DNA from: Seison nebaliae
Lineage: Eukaryota > Rotifera > Pararotatoria > Seisonacea > Seisonidae
Assembly: GCA_023231475.1 (NCBI GenBank)
Contig: JALJEE010001081.1
Location: forward strand, 1 to 64,000
Direction: 5' to 3'
Length of the DNA: 64,000 nt
Part shown: one piece after another, positions 27,042 to 38,642 of the stretch
Numbering within the stretch: position 1 is the stretch's first letter
How the letters are laid out: each line of letters starts with the position of its first letter
Notes under the pieces: generated by a model
What the model saw: the letters and a program-made list of their open reading frames with translations, nothing else
Databases searched by the model: none
Told to the model about the DNA's origin: nothing
Position numbers and translations under genes: made by a program

Positions 27042-28632
27042 TCCTCACACACACATATGTTATTGGAAAAAAGAAAAACGGCGAATGCTTATTCTCCTCC
27101 TTTCAATTGGCCTTAAACAAAGAACTTTATCACGCATGGTTGTCATGGAAACTGTGTAAAGATAGAAATCTAAGAAGGATTTCGTAATATTATTTCCAAA
27201 TGTCACCACCATTGTGTGACAGTTTCATGACTTCTGACTTTTATTCCTCCCATTCAAATTGCCACACGTCAACTCCACTTACTTAGCGAAATAATAATTA
27301 ATCCTACACAAATGTAGCGTGTCTCAAGTCATTTGGAGAAGTAGTTTCAACAAACTAACGACAACTGCCGATGGACCCTAAGAAAATTTCCGAAATGACT
27401 TCGAGACATATATCAAACTTAATTCCTTTAAAAAAAACATGAACTTACAATAGTTTTAATGTGTTTTTTCAACTCGAAACTTCCTATTGGACATTGAGTA
27501 TTTTGAATGACATATAGTTCCATACATAGTTCCAATGTCCAAAAGGGGAAAATAAAGAAATTCATTTTTCTTCGTCAGCCAAGAATTTACTTACTATCCT
27601 AAACATCTGACATGGGAGAGAGTGAGTTGGTGAATTGGCTGGTAGTTTTCGGATGAATTTCTGACTAATAATCCAAACGTTCCTTTAGCATTACTCTACC
27701 GCCTATCTATGTGTGTATTGAAAGTGTTTATTTGTATTAGAAAGAGAAGAGGTGATTGGGATGAAGCAATTTATCATTGTGTATATGTATACCCCTCATA
27801 CACACAAACACACACACACACACACAAACACACATATACAGACACACATAAGAACACATGTGCGGCTGTCGGAGTTGTGGTATATAAATAATAATAATTG
27901 TCATGTAAATTAATTCTTTCTTTCATTCCTTTCTTATTCACTTATCTTGTAAGCCTATTTCATTCTCGATCGCTCCTCCAAATGCCAACATTGTATGTAT
28001 CTCCTAATAAATAATTATCTCCACTCCACTCCACTACTACGTCAATTAGTGTGGCATTGTGTGCACACGTATTTCGACATTTATTTCCTTCCAATTCTAC
28101 CTCCATCCTTCTTTGATATTTCCATCGACTGTTGCACGGTCCTGACTCGTTTGGCACACCAATAATGATAAATTTTCAATAATATCTCCTAAATTTTCCC
28201 CCACGTATATCTTCTCAATTGAGGTGGAGAGATCGGTAAATTTATCTTCTTTGAAGAGGAGAAAGAAAGAAAGAATAATCGAATAATATTAAAGAGTTGT
28301 TTCTCCTGATTGTGTTGCATGTGGAATCTGACTGAACATAGTTCTTTCTCTCTCTTCTTGTCGTTCTCTCATTGTCAGATTTCACTACACCTTCCTCTTT
28401 CATCGTCTCTCCCTTCCCCCCTCAATCATTCTCTCATCAATCTAATTTGAAAGTTTTTTTTGAAAATTTCAAGAAGATTCTTTTCCTCAAATCAACTTGT
28501 CATTCGAGTGGTCTACAACTACCGCATACCTAGTTCATTCACAGGTCCATCATATCCAATCGCCATCATTCAGTCACTAACTTTTCATCAAATTCATCAT
28601 ATCCTGTCAACCGATAATGTCCCAATAAAAGA
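27042..28632. other. Intergenic, Rab8 upstream region
   Basis: About 1.6 kb without a credible gene. It contains a CA-type microsatellite (about 27799-27850) and the palindrome CTCAATTGAG at 28214-28223, roughly 410 bp before the Rab8 start. The final 300 bp are pyrimidine-rich, as in a promoter or 5' UTR. Confidence 0.45.
27799..27850. repeat. CA-type microsatellite
   Basis: Imperfect run of CA dinucleotides with interspersed CAAA units. Confidence 0.85.
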
Positions 28633-29517
28633 ATGGCGAAACAATACGACTTTCTCTTCAAACTGCTGTTAATCGGCGATTCGGGAGTAGGTAAAACTTG
28701 TATATTATTCCGCTTTAGCGAAGATGCTTTCAACTCAACATTCATCTCTACCATCGGTATCGATTTCAAAATTCGAACGATCGAATTAGATGGAAAGAAG
28801 ATCAAACTACAAATTTGGTTAATCATTTTTCTTCCATCACTTTCACCACCAATTACCTCATGTTTAGGGATACAGCTGGTCAGGAAAGATTCAAAACGAT
28901 AACAACAGCATATTATCGAGGTGCAATGGTTAATATTTAATTTATTTTCTCCCATTAAATTCTCATTTAATCACCATCATTTTCAGGGTATTATGCTCGT
29001 GTATGATATTACGAATGATAAATCTTTCGACAACATTCGTAATTGGGTGAGGAATATTGACGATGTTTAATTTTTTCAAATTTTCTATTTCATATAATTT
29101 TTCAATTTAGCATGCATCACCTGATGTGGTTCGCATGCTCATTGGAAACAAATGCGACCAAGATACTAATCGAGTTATCGAATACGAGAGAGGGAAGGAA
29201 GTTCAAATTTTCTTTCTCAATTTCAAATATTTTTTTCTAAATGAATTTAAATTTATTTTAAATTTAATTTTAATTTGTAGTTGGCAGATACATATAATAT
29301 AACGTTCTTTGAGACGAGTGCTAAAACTAATCTCCATATAAGTGAAGCATTCGAGAGTCTAACAAAACTTATAAAGAATCGAATGGAGAACATGAACAAT
29401 GATAGCAAAGGTGGGGGATATATTCAGCCTACGAATCCGGACCCCGTCAAAACATATCTTCATTCAAATTCGACGTCAAAACTTCGTGTTTTCCTTTCGA
29501 AATGTTCTGTTCTATAA
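28633..29517 (+). CDS. Rab8: Rab8-type small GTPase
   Basis: Five exons (28633-28817, 28868-28928, 28987-29064, 29111-29200, 29281-29517) encode 216 residues. All GTPase motifs are present: P-loop GDSGVGKTC, switch I with [21 protein letters not shown] in switch II, GNKCD and ETSAK. The opening [20 protein letters not shown] and [15 protein letters not shown] match Rab8 better than Rab10. It ends in CSVL, a CaaX box with a terminal Leu, as Rab8 (CVLL) rather than the CC of Rab10. Rab8 drives post-Golgi and ciliary exocytic traffic on vesicle membranes after geranylgeranylation. The four introns are 46-80 nt; all start GTT. The first interrupts the Trp codon before DTAGQ. The variable tail after [12 protein letters not shown] is longer than usual. 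An AATAAA lies at about 29570. It converges on stonin. Confidence 0.93.
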
Positions 29518-29835
29518 CACATCTTCCATCAACTTCACTTTATTTTTTTCTATTTTATTCGTTAAAACGAATAAATCTATTCAACAAATGAACTGAAATC
29601 TTCTTAAATTTGAAATTTTGAAAAATTTTTTTATTATATCTCTCCAATTTGTCCTTTCGGACGAGAACGATGAACAAATGAAGAATTTTTTTTTCGATGA
29701 AAATTTCAAAATTAAAAATAGCAATTACTATTTGTTTGTTTTTTTGACAAATTATTCACATATTTCTTCTCTCTCCAATTACTAATCGAATAACCACAAA
29801 AGACGTAAGACATAATAAATTCCATTAGTAATCGA
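29518..29835. other. Convergent spacer between Rab8 and stonin
   Basis: About 320 bp of AT-rich 3' flank for both genes; nothing coding seen. Confidence 0.5.
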
Positions 29836-32800
29836 TTAATCGTCGTCGCCGAGACCTGTGATGGATAAGGGAGTGATGGAACGGACGATGCCATGCACTC
29901 CTTTCTGAAGTAACTTCGTATCGAGACTCGTAAAACGTTCATCCATTTCTTTCCCGATATTCTCCTCATCAATCTCATAATCATCCACTACACCAGACAA
30001 TGTCGTTTTTCTGGAAACTGTATCGTCTTCCGTCATCGATGTCGGACTAAGAAATACGGGAACGTTATGTAACTTATCTTTCGGTTCATCAATGTCCAAT
30101 AACAAATCAACATCATCTCCATCATTTTTGTTGTTGTTGTTATTTGAATAATTATTCTCATTATTTTGAATATCTTTCAAAAAACTGGTATTCATATCGG
30201 CGAGTGCTGATGAGAATAATTGAGACATTTCTGCATCTAATTCTTCACGTTTCTTCTTTCTCAATTTCGATTTTTTCTTACGGAAACCAAAATGTTTTTT
30301 ATTCCCTTCATCATTCGGATCTCCATCTTCATCATCATCTTCCGACCATGAAGATTCATTTACCGAATCCTCCACTCCCGACGAACAAGCCGATGATCCA
30401 CTTGTCTCATAATTAATTTTTGGAATATGAGGTGAGGTGAATTTAGTTTGTTCTTCCTCATTATTATCATCATTTATGGACGTATCGATCGCTTGAAAAT
30501 TTTCACTATAATTCGTGAGGAGACTCGTCGATTTCGGTTCTTTACTACTAAACTGAATTTCGACATCATATTGAAAATTCGCTTTAGTTCTCGCCCATTT
30601 CTCTGGGGGAATTGATGGTTCCGGTGTAACGGCAATCGATCTGATTTGAGCTTTCGATGCGACGCATGCTGGCAGACTATATTCGATGGAGGCGAATCTC
30701 AGATATTTCTCCGGTTCCTTATCGAAATCCAATAACTCCAAATCACAATTGAACACATGTGTCTTATAAGCGGCTAATGAAAAAATTTGAAAATAAAAAT
30801 TATAAAATTTCAAAAAAGTAAAAAAACCATTTTTCTTACCCAATAATACGGCAGCACTTGGAATTTGATCGATTCTCCAGACTAACGATTTAAATGCTTG
30901 TTCATATTTCGCTTGACCAGTCGATGTTTCCATTAGATAAGAAGAATTCTCATTTTTTCCCAATGCTAAAATTCGATCAAAGCCTCGAATTTTTCCCGTT
31001 TTCTTCTTCGTAGAATGAATGGCACCGTATCGATTATGTTTCTCCACACGGAAATGATAAACCCAATCATCCGGCCAAGGAATTCTGATGCAAACATCCT
31101 TACATGCCGCTTTGGCAGTTACTGCGTAATCAGCTACTGTAACTTCAACCTGAGAAATTAAAAAAAAATTATTTCGATTTGAAAAATGGAAAACTTCAAG
31201 TTTGATATGTTTCTTCCAAATATTCATCGTCAATTTAACCAATAAAGGCATTTCGTAATTGGGAGGAATTGACGAACGGAATCTCGCTATTTCTACACGA
31301 CATGCATCAGGTGGAATTAGATGTAGTGCTCTCGATTTTTTAAATTCTGTTAAGTCGGCACATTTACTCAAGAGCCAATCCCTCGGCTTTATCCACTCTT
31401 CCGTCTTCAATGGAATGATATCATATCGACCAACAATTTCATGACCTATTTTAAACAATTTCAAGAAAATAATTAAAACAATATCAAATATGAACCTTGT
31501 CGATCGATATCATTGATTCCAATATCGACGACTGGAGAAACGCCTTTGAGGAAAGCTTTCATAAATATTCGTGTTCGTACACGAGAATTCAGAAGTCGTT
31601 GTCCGATAAATTGATGATTCTCCGCTATTTCGTCAAGCTCGATCTCGTCTGGAACGGTTTGCATATCATCAATAGTTTTTGGATTTCGTTTTGAATTGAA
31701 ATAAAGAATCCTTCCACGAAACTCATCTCTCATTTCACAATTGATTTCTTGAGCTTTATAATTTTGAACCTGAAATGGACGATAATGTCCAGTTAGAAAA
31801 AGAAATTCAAAAATTTTCAAACTTTCGATCGATTAGGAACGGCGTGAGTGAACAATACATCCTCGATACAACTGACCATCGATTGAAGTGCTTCATAATC
31901 GAACGAAGCAATTTTACTCAATTCATGTTTAATGACAGAAGCATGATCAATGAGTATTCCCACGTTATCTTTTCTCGGTTTGGAGAAACGTTTCATTAGT
32001 CGTTCAGGTAATTGGAGAATTTTATCTGCTTTCAATTGGAGAACTTCTTTATATCCGGGAATGATGAGTTTGAACGTATGAATTTTCGTATAAGTGTCGA
32101 AACGTTGTAATTGTATTTTACCGATCTAAACAGAAAAACGGTAAATGAAATTGATAAAATGATATAACTTGAATTCCATTGATTAGTGGTAATTCGTAAA
32201 ATGGAACTCTCGTGTCCAATTCATGAGGATGAAAAAAAAGTAATTTAGCCGGAGGTTGTTCATTTAAAATTCTTTTTAATTCTAAATTATTTGAAAATTT
32301 TAAATTTATTTAATCAATTATTATAATGGAATTTTAACCATCAGCAGACATTTCGTCGACTTTCGTTCGTAGTGAGTGAGTGAAATCTTTGGAAGGTATA
32401 TGAAGCTCGATGTAAACTTGAGCCCAGTCTCGTTGATCTGCTAATTTGACTAAGGTTCCAGCACCTCGAATTGAAGCCAATTTGGAAGTGAAACTATTGG
32501 AAGAATTACCGACGGCTGACGTAGGCATATTATCATGTTTATGATTGGAGAAATCAACATTCGTACTGGCGACTAAACCGACGTCAGAAGGTGGAGACAA
32601 AAGAGGAACTCGTAAATACATCGACCAAGCCAAGATTTTTGTTCCGTCATCGTTGAAATTTCTCTCTTGTACTTTACTACCACCACCATCAGCATCTTCC
32701 AACGTGATCGGGACATCGGCTTCATGTTCTCTTTTTGTTGTAACGGCTACCGGTAAACGACCACTATAGAAAGCAGGTAAAATGGCTGTTAAAGGATCAT

Positions 32801-34967
32801 AAATTTCCAATTTCGGTTCTTCAATTTTCTCATCAATTGAACGTTCTTCTTCTTCTCTCATTTTTTCGTCTTCTATTCTCTCGCGTTCTTCACGTTCTAA
32901 CATAGTTTCTAATTTTCTCGTTAATTTCTCCTCCTCCTTTTTCACGTCGTCATCAGTCGGTGCTTCTGGAAAATGATAAAGTGCCAACTCGTCCAAATTG
33001 GTCGTTTTCTTCAATTCATCGAAATCTTTTTTCTTCTCTATGCTCGTAACTTCAATTAAATCATTTATCATCTTCTGATGAGTTCTCTTCAAATTCGATT
33101 TATCGAATTTGGGTCTAATTCGAGGTGAAATTGATGTTTCTACGGCTGGTGGTGGTGGTTGAATCATTTTCATTCGATTTTCAATTTGTTCTCGATATAT
33201 TTCATCATCAATTTCTTTCTCTTCTTCATCTTCAAAATTCGCTCCATCCGTGTGGAAGAAATTAGTTACGTCACGCACTTCCGAAAATGGATTCGAAGAA
33301 ATAATTGGTGGTACTCCTGGTGATTCGGGACGTGCAGGTTTTGGCGGTGGATTTATGATATTTTTATTTAAATTATTCAAATAAGAAGACGTTTCATTTT
33401 GTTGTGATATTGGAGGTTGATCTGATGATTGATGTATAAAATTCTCTTTCGGTTTAATTGCGGGTGGTGGTGGTGGGACTGGTGGCTGGGGAACCGGCGG
33501 TTTCGGTTTAGGTGGTAATACTGGAGGTAAATTTTTTGGTTTCACCGAACTCGTTTCAATCCCTATCTGATTTAGAGGAATTTCTTCGATTAATTCTGTT
33601 GATTCTTCATTTATTCCATTGTCTTTTGATGATGGTTCAATCCCATCATTTCTAGTATTGTCTTCGAAATAAACGGACCAATCTGTCGAAGATTCTGGTT
33701 TAATAACTTGTGGCTGATTCTCGTGAAGCATATACGTTGGAGATGGTGTTATTGTTGAGACGAATTCCATCGAATCATTGTCGAGATTGTGGGAAATGGT
33801 GTCGATGGTATTGATGACGGTTTCGGAAGGATACGTTATTGGGATGGTGGCAAAAGGGTCGTTCGGGTCTTGCATATAATCAACTCGTTCATGTTTTAAA
33901 TTGAAAAAATTATCTGGAACGATATTCGATTCGTCTTTTGCATTTGTAGGTTCGGAAATTTCAATGGTTGGGGCGAACATCAACACATTTTTTTTCTTCG
34001 ATTTTTTCGTTTCTTTAATTTCTGATAACGATTTTTCTTCTTCTTCTTCTTTTTTTTCTTCTTCGATTTCTTCTTCTTTTCTTTCTTCTTCGATTTCTTC
34101 TTCTATTATTTCATTTTTCAATATCTCACCAAACAAAGTTTCATGACTCTCCTCTATTTCTTGATCAATTTCTTCTATTTCTTTATCATTCAATTTCGAG
34201 CACTCGTTAATTTCGTTCAATTTCTCCAGTGTATTCGACGGAGTCATATCGTCATCAATTTTCGTCTTTGATGGAAATGATGAGTCGTCGTAAACTTCTC
34301 CGAATTCTTCAACATTTTCTCGAATTTCCGATTCGATAGTTCCATGAAATCTATTTGGATGATTACCATCCATATCAGTTGGAAGCGACTGTTGATGATT
34401 TTGAGGATCGACACCTGTAAATATTCCGTCATCATCATCCACACTTTCTACGAATGACGTTTTGAAAGAATCGGAAGCAATCTTCTCCTCACAAACAGTC
34501 TTATCAAAGAAATGTTTGTCTTCATCTTCATTAAAATCCAACATCGATTTAGGACAAGAACGAGCACTTTTAATATCTTCACTTTTCTCTTGTTCAATCG
34601 ATTCTCTTATCTCCTTCTCACCACTCTCTCCCTCACTCTCTTTACTCTTGAATGAATTCAACGAAAATATTGGAAATCGATCACAATCTGGTTTTCTTGG
34701 TTTCGGTCTCGCTATCGTCGTAATAGATGTTGTTGTTATTCGATCGATGTTATCAGAAATGGATGGTGCATAAACATGAGCGTCATTCACATTGACATTG
34801 GTGACGGTATTATTATTCTGTCGTTTTTCGTTAGGTGGTGTGGCGGTTGGTGTTATGGTACAACTGGGTGTTTCACTTAGTACGGTATATTGTTCTTCGG
34901 TCACATTCAACTTCGATGACTTATCGAATGGATTGAAAACATCGAATTCTTTATTCTCCTTTGACAT
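29836..34967 (-). CDS. stnB: Stonin (stoned B / UNC-41 family) endocytic adaptor
   Basis: Seven exons (34967-32339, 32281-32169, 32125-31823, 31769-31496, 31445-31195, 31149-30840, 30773-29836) give 1605 residues. The large first exon is disordered, with NPF motifs (FNPFDKSS near residue 11 and a later SNPFSE) that bind EH domains of Eps15/intersectin, Pro-rich stretches and a Glu/Lys run. Exons 2-4 hold the stonin homology region (IGKIQLQRF, THTFKL-like KIHTFKLIIPGYKEV). Exons 4-7 hold the mu-homology domain, ending with SIEYSLPACVASKAQIRS and PPEKWARTKANFQYDVEI. Stonins recruit synaptotagmin for synaptic vesicle retrieval. The tail after the domain is acidic then basic (GFRKKKSKLRKKKREE) and lineage-specific. 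Two introns (45 and 66 nt) are multiples of three without stops, so they look coding in an ORF scan; removing them restores the domain. An in-frame TAG 18 nt upstream supports the start. Confidence 0.88.
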
Positions 34968-36775
34968 TATTTTCTCATTTATCTAGAAAATTCGATTTCT
35001 TATTCACCAAAGAGTGATCAAGAAGGTTTGTTTTATTCATTCGTGTCGATGAACTGAATTGGTCGTTGAAATGGTGTTCTGAGGAGAACACGTCCTGATT
35101 GGCAATGGACAACTATCGAAAGAAAATGTTAGAGATTAGAGCTCCACTATTCCCTCCATGAATAATTGAGCAGTGACGAATCGATTGAAGTTATTGGAAG
35201 GACAAACGAAAAATTATAATTATTATTCTTTTTTTTTCTTCCACTAATATAATGACAATGATATAATTCTTAATTTCTTCTCGCTAAGGAAGTTTTTCCT
35301 GAATATCGTTCTCTATCAACGACAATGTGGAGGCGAAACGGAATAAAGAGAATCTCAATACAAATGTCCTTCATCTTCCCCAAAATATGCTCTCATATTC
35401 CCGCTCATTCTTCCAAATATCAAGCAAATGCATTATTATGTCATTTCTCTGTGCACTGTATTTGCACCACATTGAACATGCATCTCTCTCCGTTGCCAAG
35501 AATTACGTGGAGGAAATTCAATATGATTTTCGGAGCTATGATAAAATAGCTATATTGTTAGGTTGGAGGATAACCGAAATTTATGCACGATTTGATGCAT
35601 ATATTCTTATCATCATTATTAAAAGACGAAGTAGAGAGAAACCATCGGAAAAGTAGTCTATTCCCGTATGAAAAAGTTGCCCTGTGTGCACAGAATTTTT
35701 TCCTTACGAAACCATCTTTCGATGACTTCATATAGACGCAAAAAAAATATTAAAAGAAAACTTCCCAATTCCACTACTCAAAAGAAAAAAACCGAAAATT
35801 TTATGTAATTTATATGGAGAGTATTTTATATCCGAGCATATTTAGGTAAATGTGCTCAGATATAACAAACACACACATACATACACAAACTCACACACAC
35901 AGAGACGCAAATATACAGTGACACATATAAAGAGATTTTTGTCATTTCATCTAAAATATTAGTATGGAGAAGCGATATTGGTGGATGAATGATGCATTTA
36001 TTTATCAGAGATGCAATTAGTAACAGCAAGTCAATAATTTTTTATTCTTCTCCTACTAATTCCTTCTACTAATCTTAGAAGGAGTGAATTAAAAAATATC
36101 ATTCACTCACCAATTATGCTCGACGACTCAACTAACTTCCAATACTTATAATATTGGAGGAGAATTCTAGGTACGTCCAGGGGAATATAGTTCTTCAATA
36201 ATAATCTTAAGAGTATAATTCACTTAATTCTATTCATCCTTCTCGTGCTCGCTCGCGATTGATCAATTGTCCAAATGTGATAGACAAATATGGAAGCATT
36301 GAAATGTCTTTAAAATTTCATGTTAATCATCTGCCACGTTCGATGATGAACATCTATTGACGTCAACGAATGGAAGAGAGATTATTTTCGAGAGATAATG
36401 CGGCGAACGGATATAGGATATACTAGTCTACATCTAGTTTTGCTGGGAATTCAAATTAATACATATTCCCACTTGTTTCTAAGGAGACGAGAGGATGCAT
36501 ATTTTGGAAAGATATATTACTCCGCCATCTACACCATCAACGACGAGCGGAAGGTGATATTTTTAATTAGATTTTCTTATTGATTACAAGCAATTCTTAT
36601 TCTCCTGTCCCTCCCTGTCGATTATTTATGAGGTCGCTACTTTATAATAATTAACAATTTTTTCTCCTTTCTACCGAAAAAAAATTTTCGAAAATAATGA
36701 ATTGCACAAATGAACTAATACAACATATAAAGATAAGACGATATCAATTATCTTCAAATTTATTTACATTTTAAA
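34968..36775. other. Intergenic spacer
   Basis: About 1.8 kb with no defensible gene. It includes a CA-rich microsatellite at 35867-35902. Presumably the stonin promoter lies at the left and the 3' flank of the next minus-strand gene at the right. Confidence 0.45.
35867..35902. repeat. CA-rich microsatellite
   Basis: Imperfect CA repeats with ATAC interruptions. Confidence 0.75.
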
Positions 36776-38212
36776 TTAGACTTGTACTCTTGAATCGTTA
36801 ATCATATCCAGAATAACCTTTGGTAATTTCTGATGTCTCTCATACATGTTATAATAAGATTGATAACCGAGTTGTGCAGCATCGTAATTGAGTATATTCG
36901 TCAGATCTTTCATAGCGAACGTTTGATTCATATAAGAAGTTCTTCGAGGATTCTTGTGATCGAGGAATTCCCTCGTTGTCATACTAAATGGATGATTGGA
37001 AGAGAAGAAAACTCTATTTCTATGTAATGCTCGTTGACAACTACCACAATCAGTTTTCGGTTTGAAATATGGTTGGGGAGCACATCGATGACAACATGTA
37101 GGTTCTTTATGAGGATCAGCTCGAGGAGGAAATGGAGGTGGAATATCAGCCCCAAAAATCTCAGGACATTGAGGTGTCGAGATAGATGTGGCATTTTTAT
37201 TTCCCGAATCCATCAATTCGGTATCGTAAGCCTCAAGACCTTTTTCATTCCTTCTCCTAATCGTTGACGCCCCATCTTTCTCTGTACAATCTTTGAAATT
37301 ACCATAGCGTTTAGCCACGACCGGTTTCTCAGATTCCGCTTGACGTAACAAACATTTGAGAATTCTGATTTGTTCAGTCATTCCCTCAGAATGACGATAA
37401 CATTCATTATCTAAAGCGATATCATCTCCCGATTCCGTCAACAATTTCAAATGTCTCTCTCTCGGTTTCGTTTTCGGTTGCGATTTCATCCCACAATATT
37501 GATGTGTTGGAAGATGAACATAAATCGGTTTGAAACGTTCATGTGATGGATCGCGTTCCTTATTCAAATCTAACGTTGGACACTTCAATTTATCTAAAAT
37601 GAAATTTTCGATTTCTTTATCCAAACTTTTCGATTTACATTTGAGCGGCTGTGTTACTCGTTTCCGATAGGCACAATTCAATTTAATTTCGGTCATTGAA
37701 AGTTTTTTGAGAACATTCTTAATATTTGGCGGTTTGTACATTCGTCCCGAATAACTATTGTAACTGGGAGAGACATCTGTTGTGTGATTGGAATCATCAA
37801 TATTATTATTGTTGTTGTTGGAATTTTTGTTTTTACCCTTTTTGAAAATCGGCATTTTCAACTTCAAATTTTTTGACGTTTTATTCGATATCTCTTGTTT
37901 GTCTTGTTTGTCGCCCACTGACAATTTGTTGAGAATACATCCGTCCGCACAATGACATTCACAACACACGTGATGACTTGCTCGTGGTGTACAACCGTTT
38001 TGCAACGTGACGGCATCCCACGTCAGATCCGAACATTCTTTCGTCACTTTCATCGATATTTCATTCTCGAACATTTCAATCTGGAGCAACTTCTTCGTCA
38101 AATCGGCTTGAGAGGGACTCAGGTCACAAACACAAAAGTCAGGTTCGGTCAGTGGCGGTTTAAATACCCGAGAGATTTTCTTTGATTGTTTTTCCGGATC
38201 CTTGCCCGACAT
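36776..38212 (-). CDS. Unrecognised 478-residue Cys-containing protein
   Basis: One exon from ATG 38212 to TAA 36776. The frame is open for ten further codons upstream but only with TTG or GTG, so I start at MSGKDPEK. I do not recognise the family. There are two clusters of likely metal-binding cysteines: FCVCD near residue 27 with VCCECHCADGC about 60 residues later, and CCHRC followed by DCGSCQRAL in the C-terminal third. A basic Asn-rich stretch (KKGKNKNSNNNNNN) sits between. The C-terminal 60 residues (KNPRRTSYMNQTF through YYNMYERHQKLPKVILDM) look folded. It is head-to-head with the coiled-coil gene, 430 bp apart. Function unknown. Confidence 0.6.
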   Translation of the reverse strand: MSGKDPEKQSKKISRVFKPPLTEPDFCVCDLSPSQADLTKKLLQIEMFENEISMKVTKECSDLTWDAVTLQNGCTPRASHHVCCECHCADGCILNKLSVGDKQDKQEISNKTSKNLKLKMPIFKKGKNKNSNNNNNNIDDSNHTTDVSPSYNSYSGRMYKPPNIKNVLKKLSMTEIKLNCAYRKRVTQPLKCKSKSLDKEIENFILDKLKCPTLDLNKERDPSHERFKPIYVHLPTHQYCGMKSQPKTKPRERHLKLLTESGDDIALDNECYRHSEGMTEQIRILKCLLRQAESEKPVVAKRYGNFKDCTEKDGASTIRRRNEKGLEAYDTELMDSGNKNATSISTPQCPEIFGADIPPPFPPRADPHKEPTCCHRCAPQPYFKPKTDCGSCQRALHRNRVFFSSNHPFSMTTREFLDHKNPRRTSYMNQTFAMKDLTNILNYDAAQLGYQSYYNMYERHQKLPKVILDMINDSRVQV

Positions 38213-38642
38213 CTCTCGCCAAACCAGAAGAGCACTCACCAAACTAATAGAATAGAAATAGAAAGTTGAAACAAAAAATTAAAGTTGAGCCGCCCAATGC
38301 AAAATTATCTTATTTCTTTTTCCATGTTCTCTCTTCTTATTCGACTACTACCGCTCTCAACCGGTTTCGGCTATACCATTCGAACCTGACGTTAATTGAG
38401 AATTTTTGCCCAGTTGAATTTTTCTTTAAATAATAAAATATTATGAAAATTTTTTATCTTCGATTCCAACATAAGCTTAATCATATATTTGTTTTATCAA
38501 ACAATTTTCAAATAAAAAAATTAATTTTAGAAAAATTCAAATTTTATAGCTTTATAAAAAATTGTTTTCTAATTTTAAAGAATCATTAATTCTACGTATT
38601 CTTTGAGAAAATTAAATGTCATTCTTATCTAATGGATGATTA
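38213..38642. promoter_or_regulatory. Divergent spacer, likely shared promoter region
   Basis: About 430 AT-rich bp between two head-to-head genes. I see no specific motif; the promoter call rests only on the layout. Confidence 0.35.

Noticed and set aside
28566-28955. 129-codon minus-strand frame
   Set aside because: Antisense to Rab8 exons 1-2, whose plus-strand protein is unmistakable.
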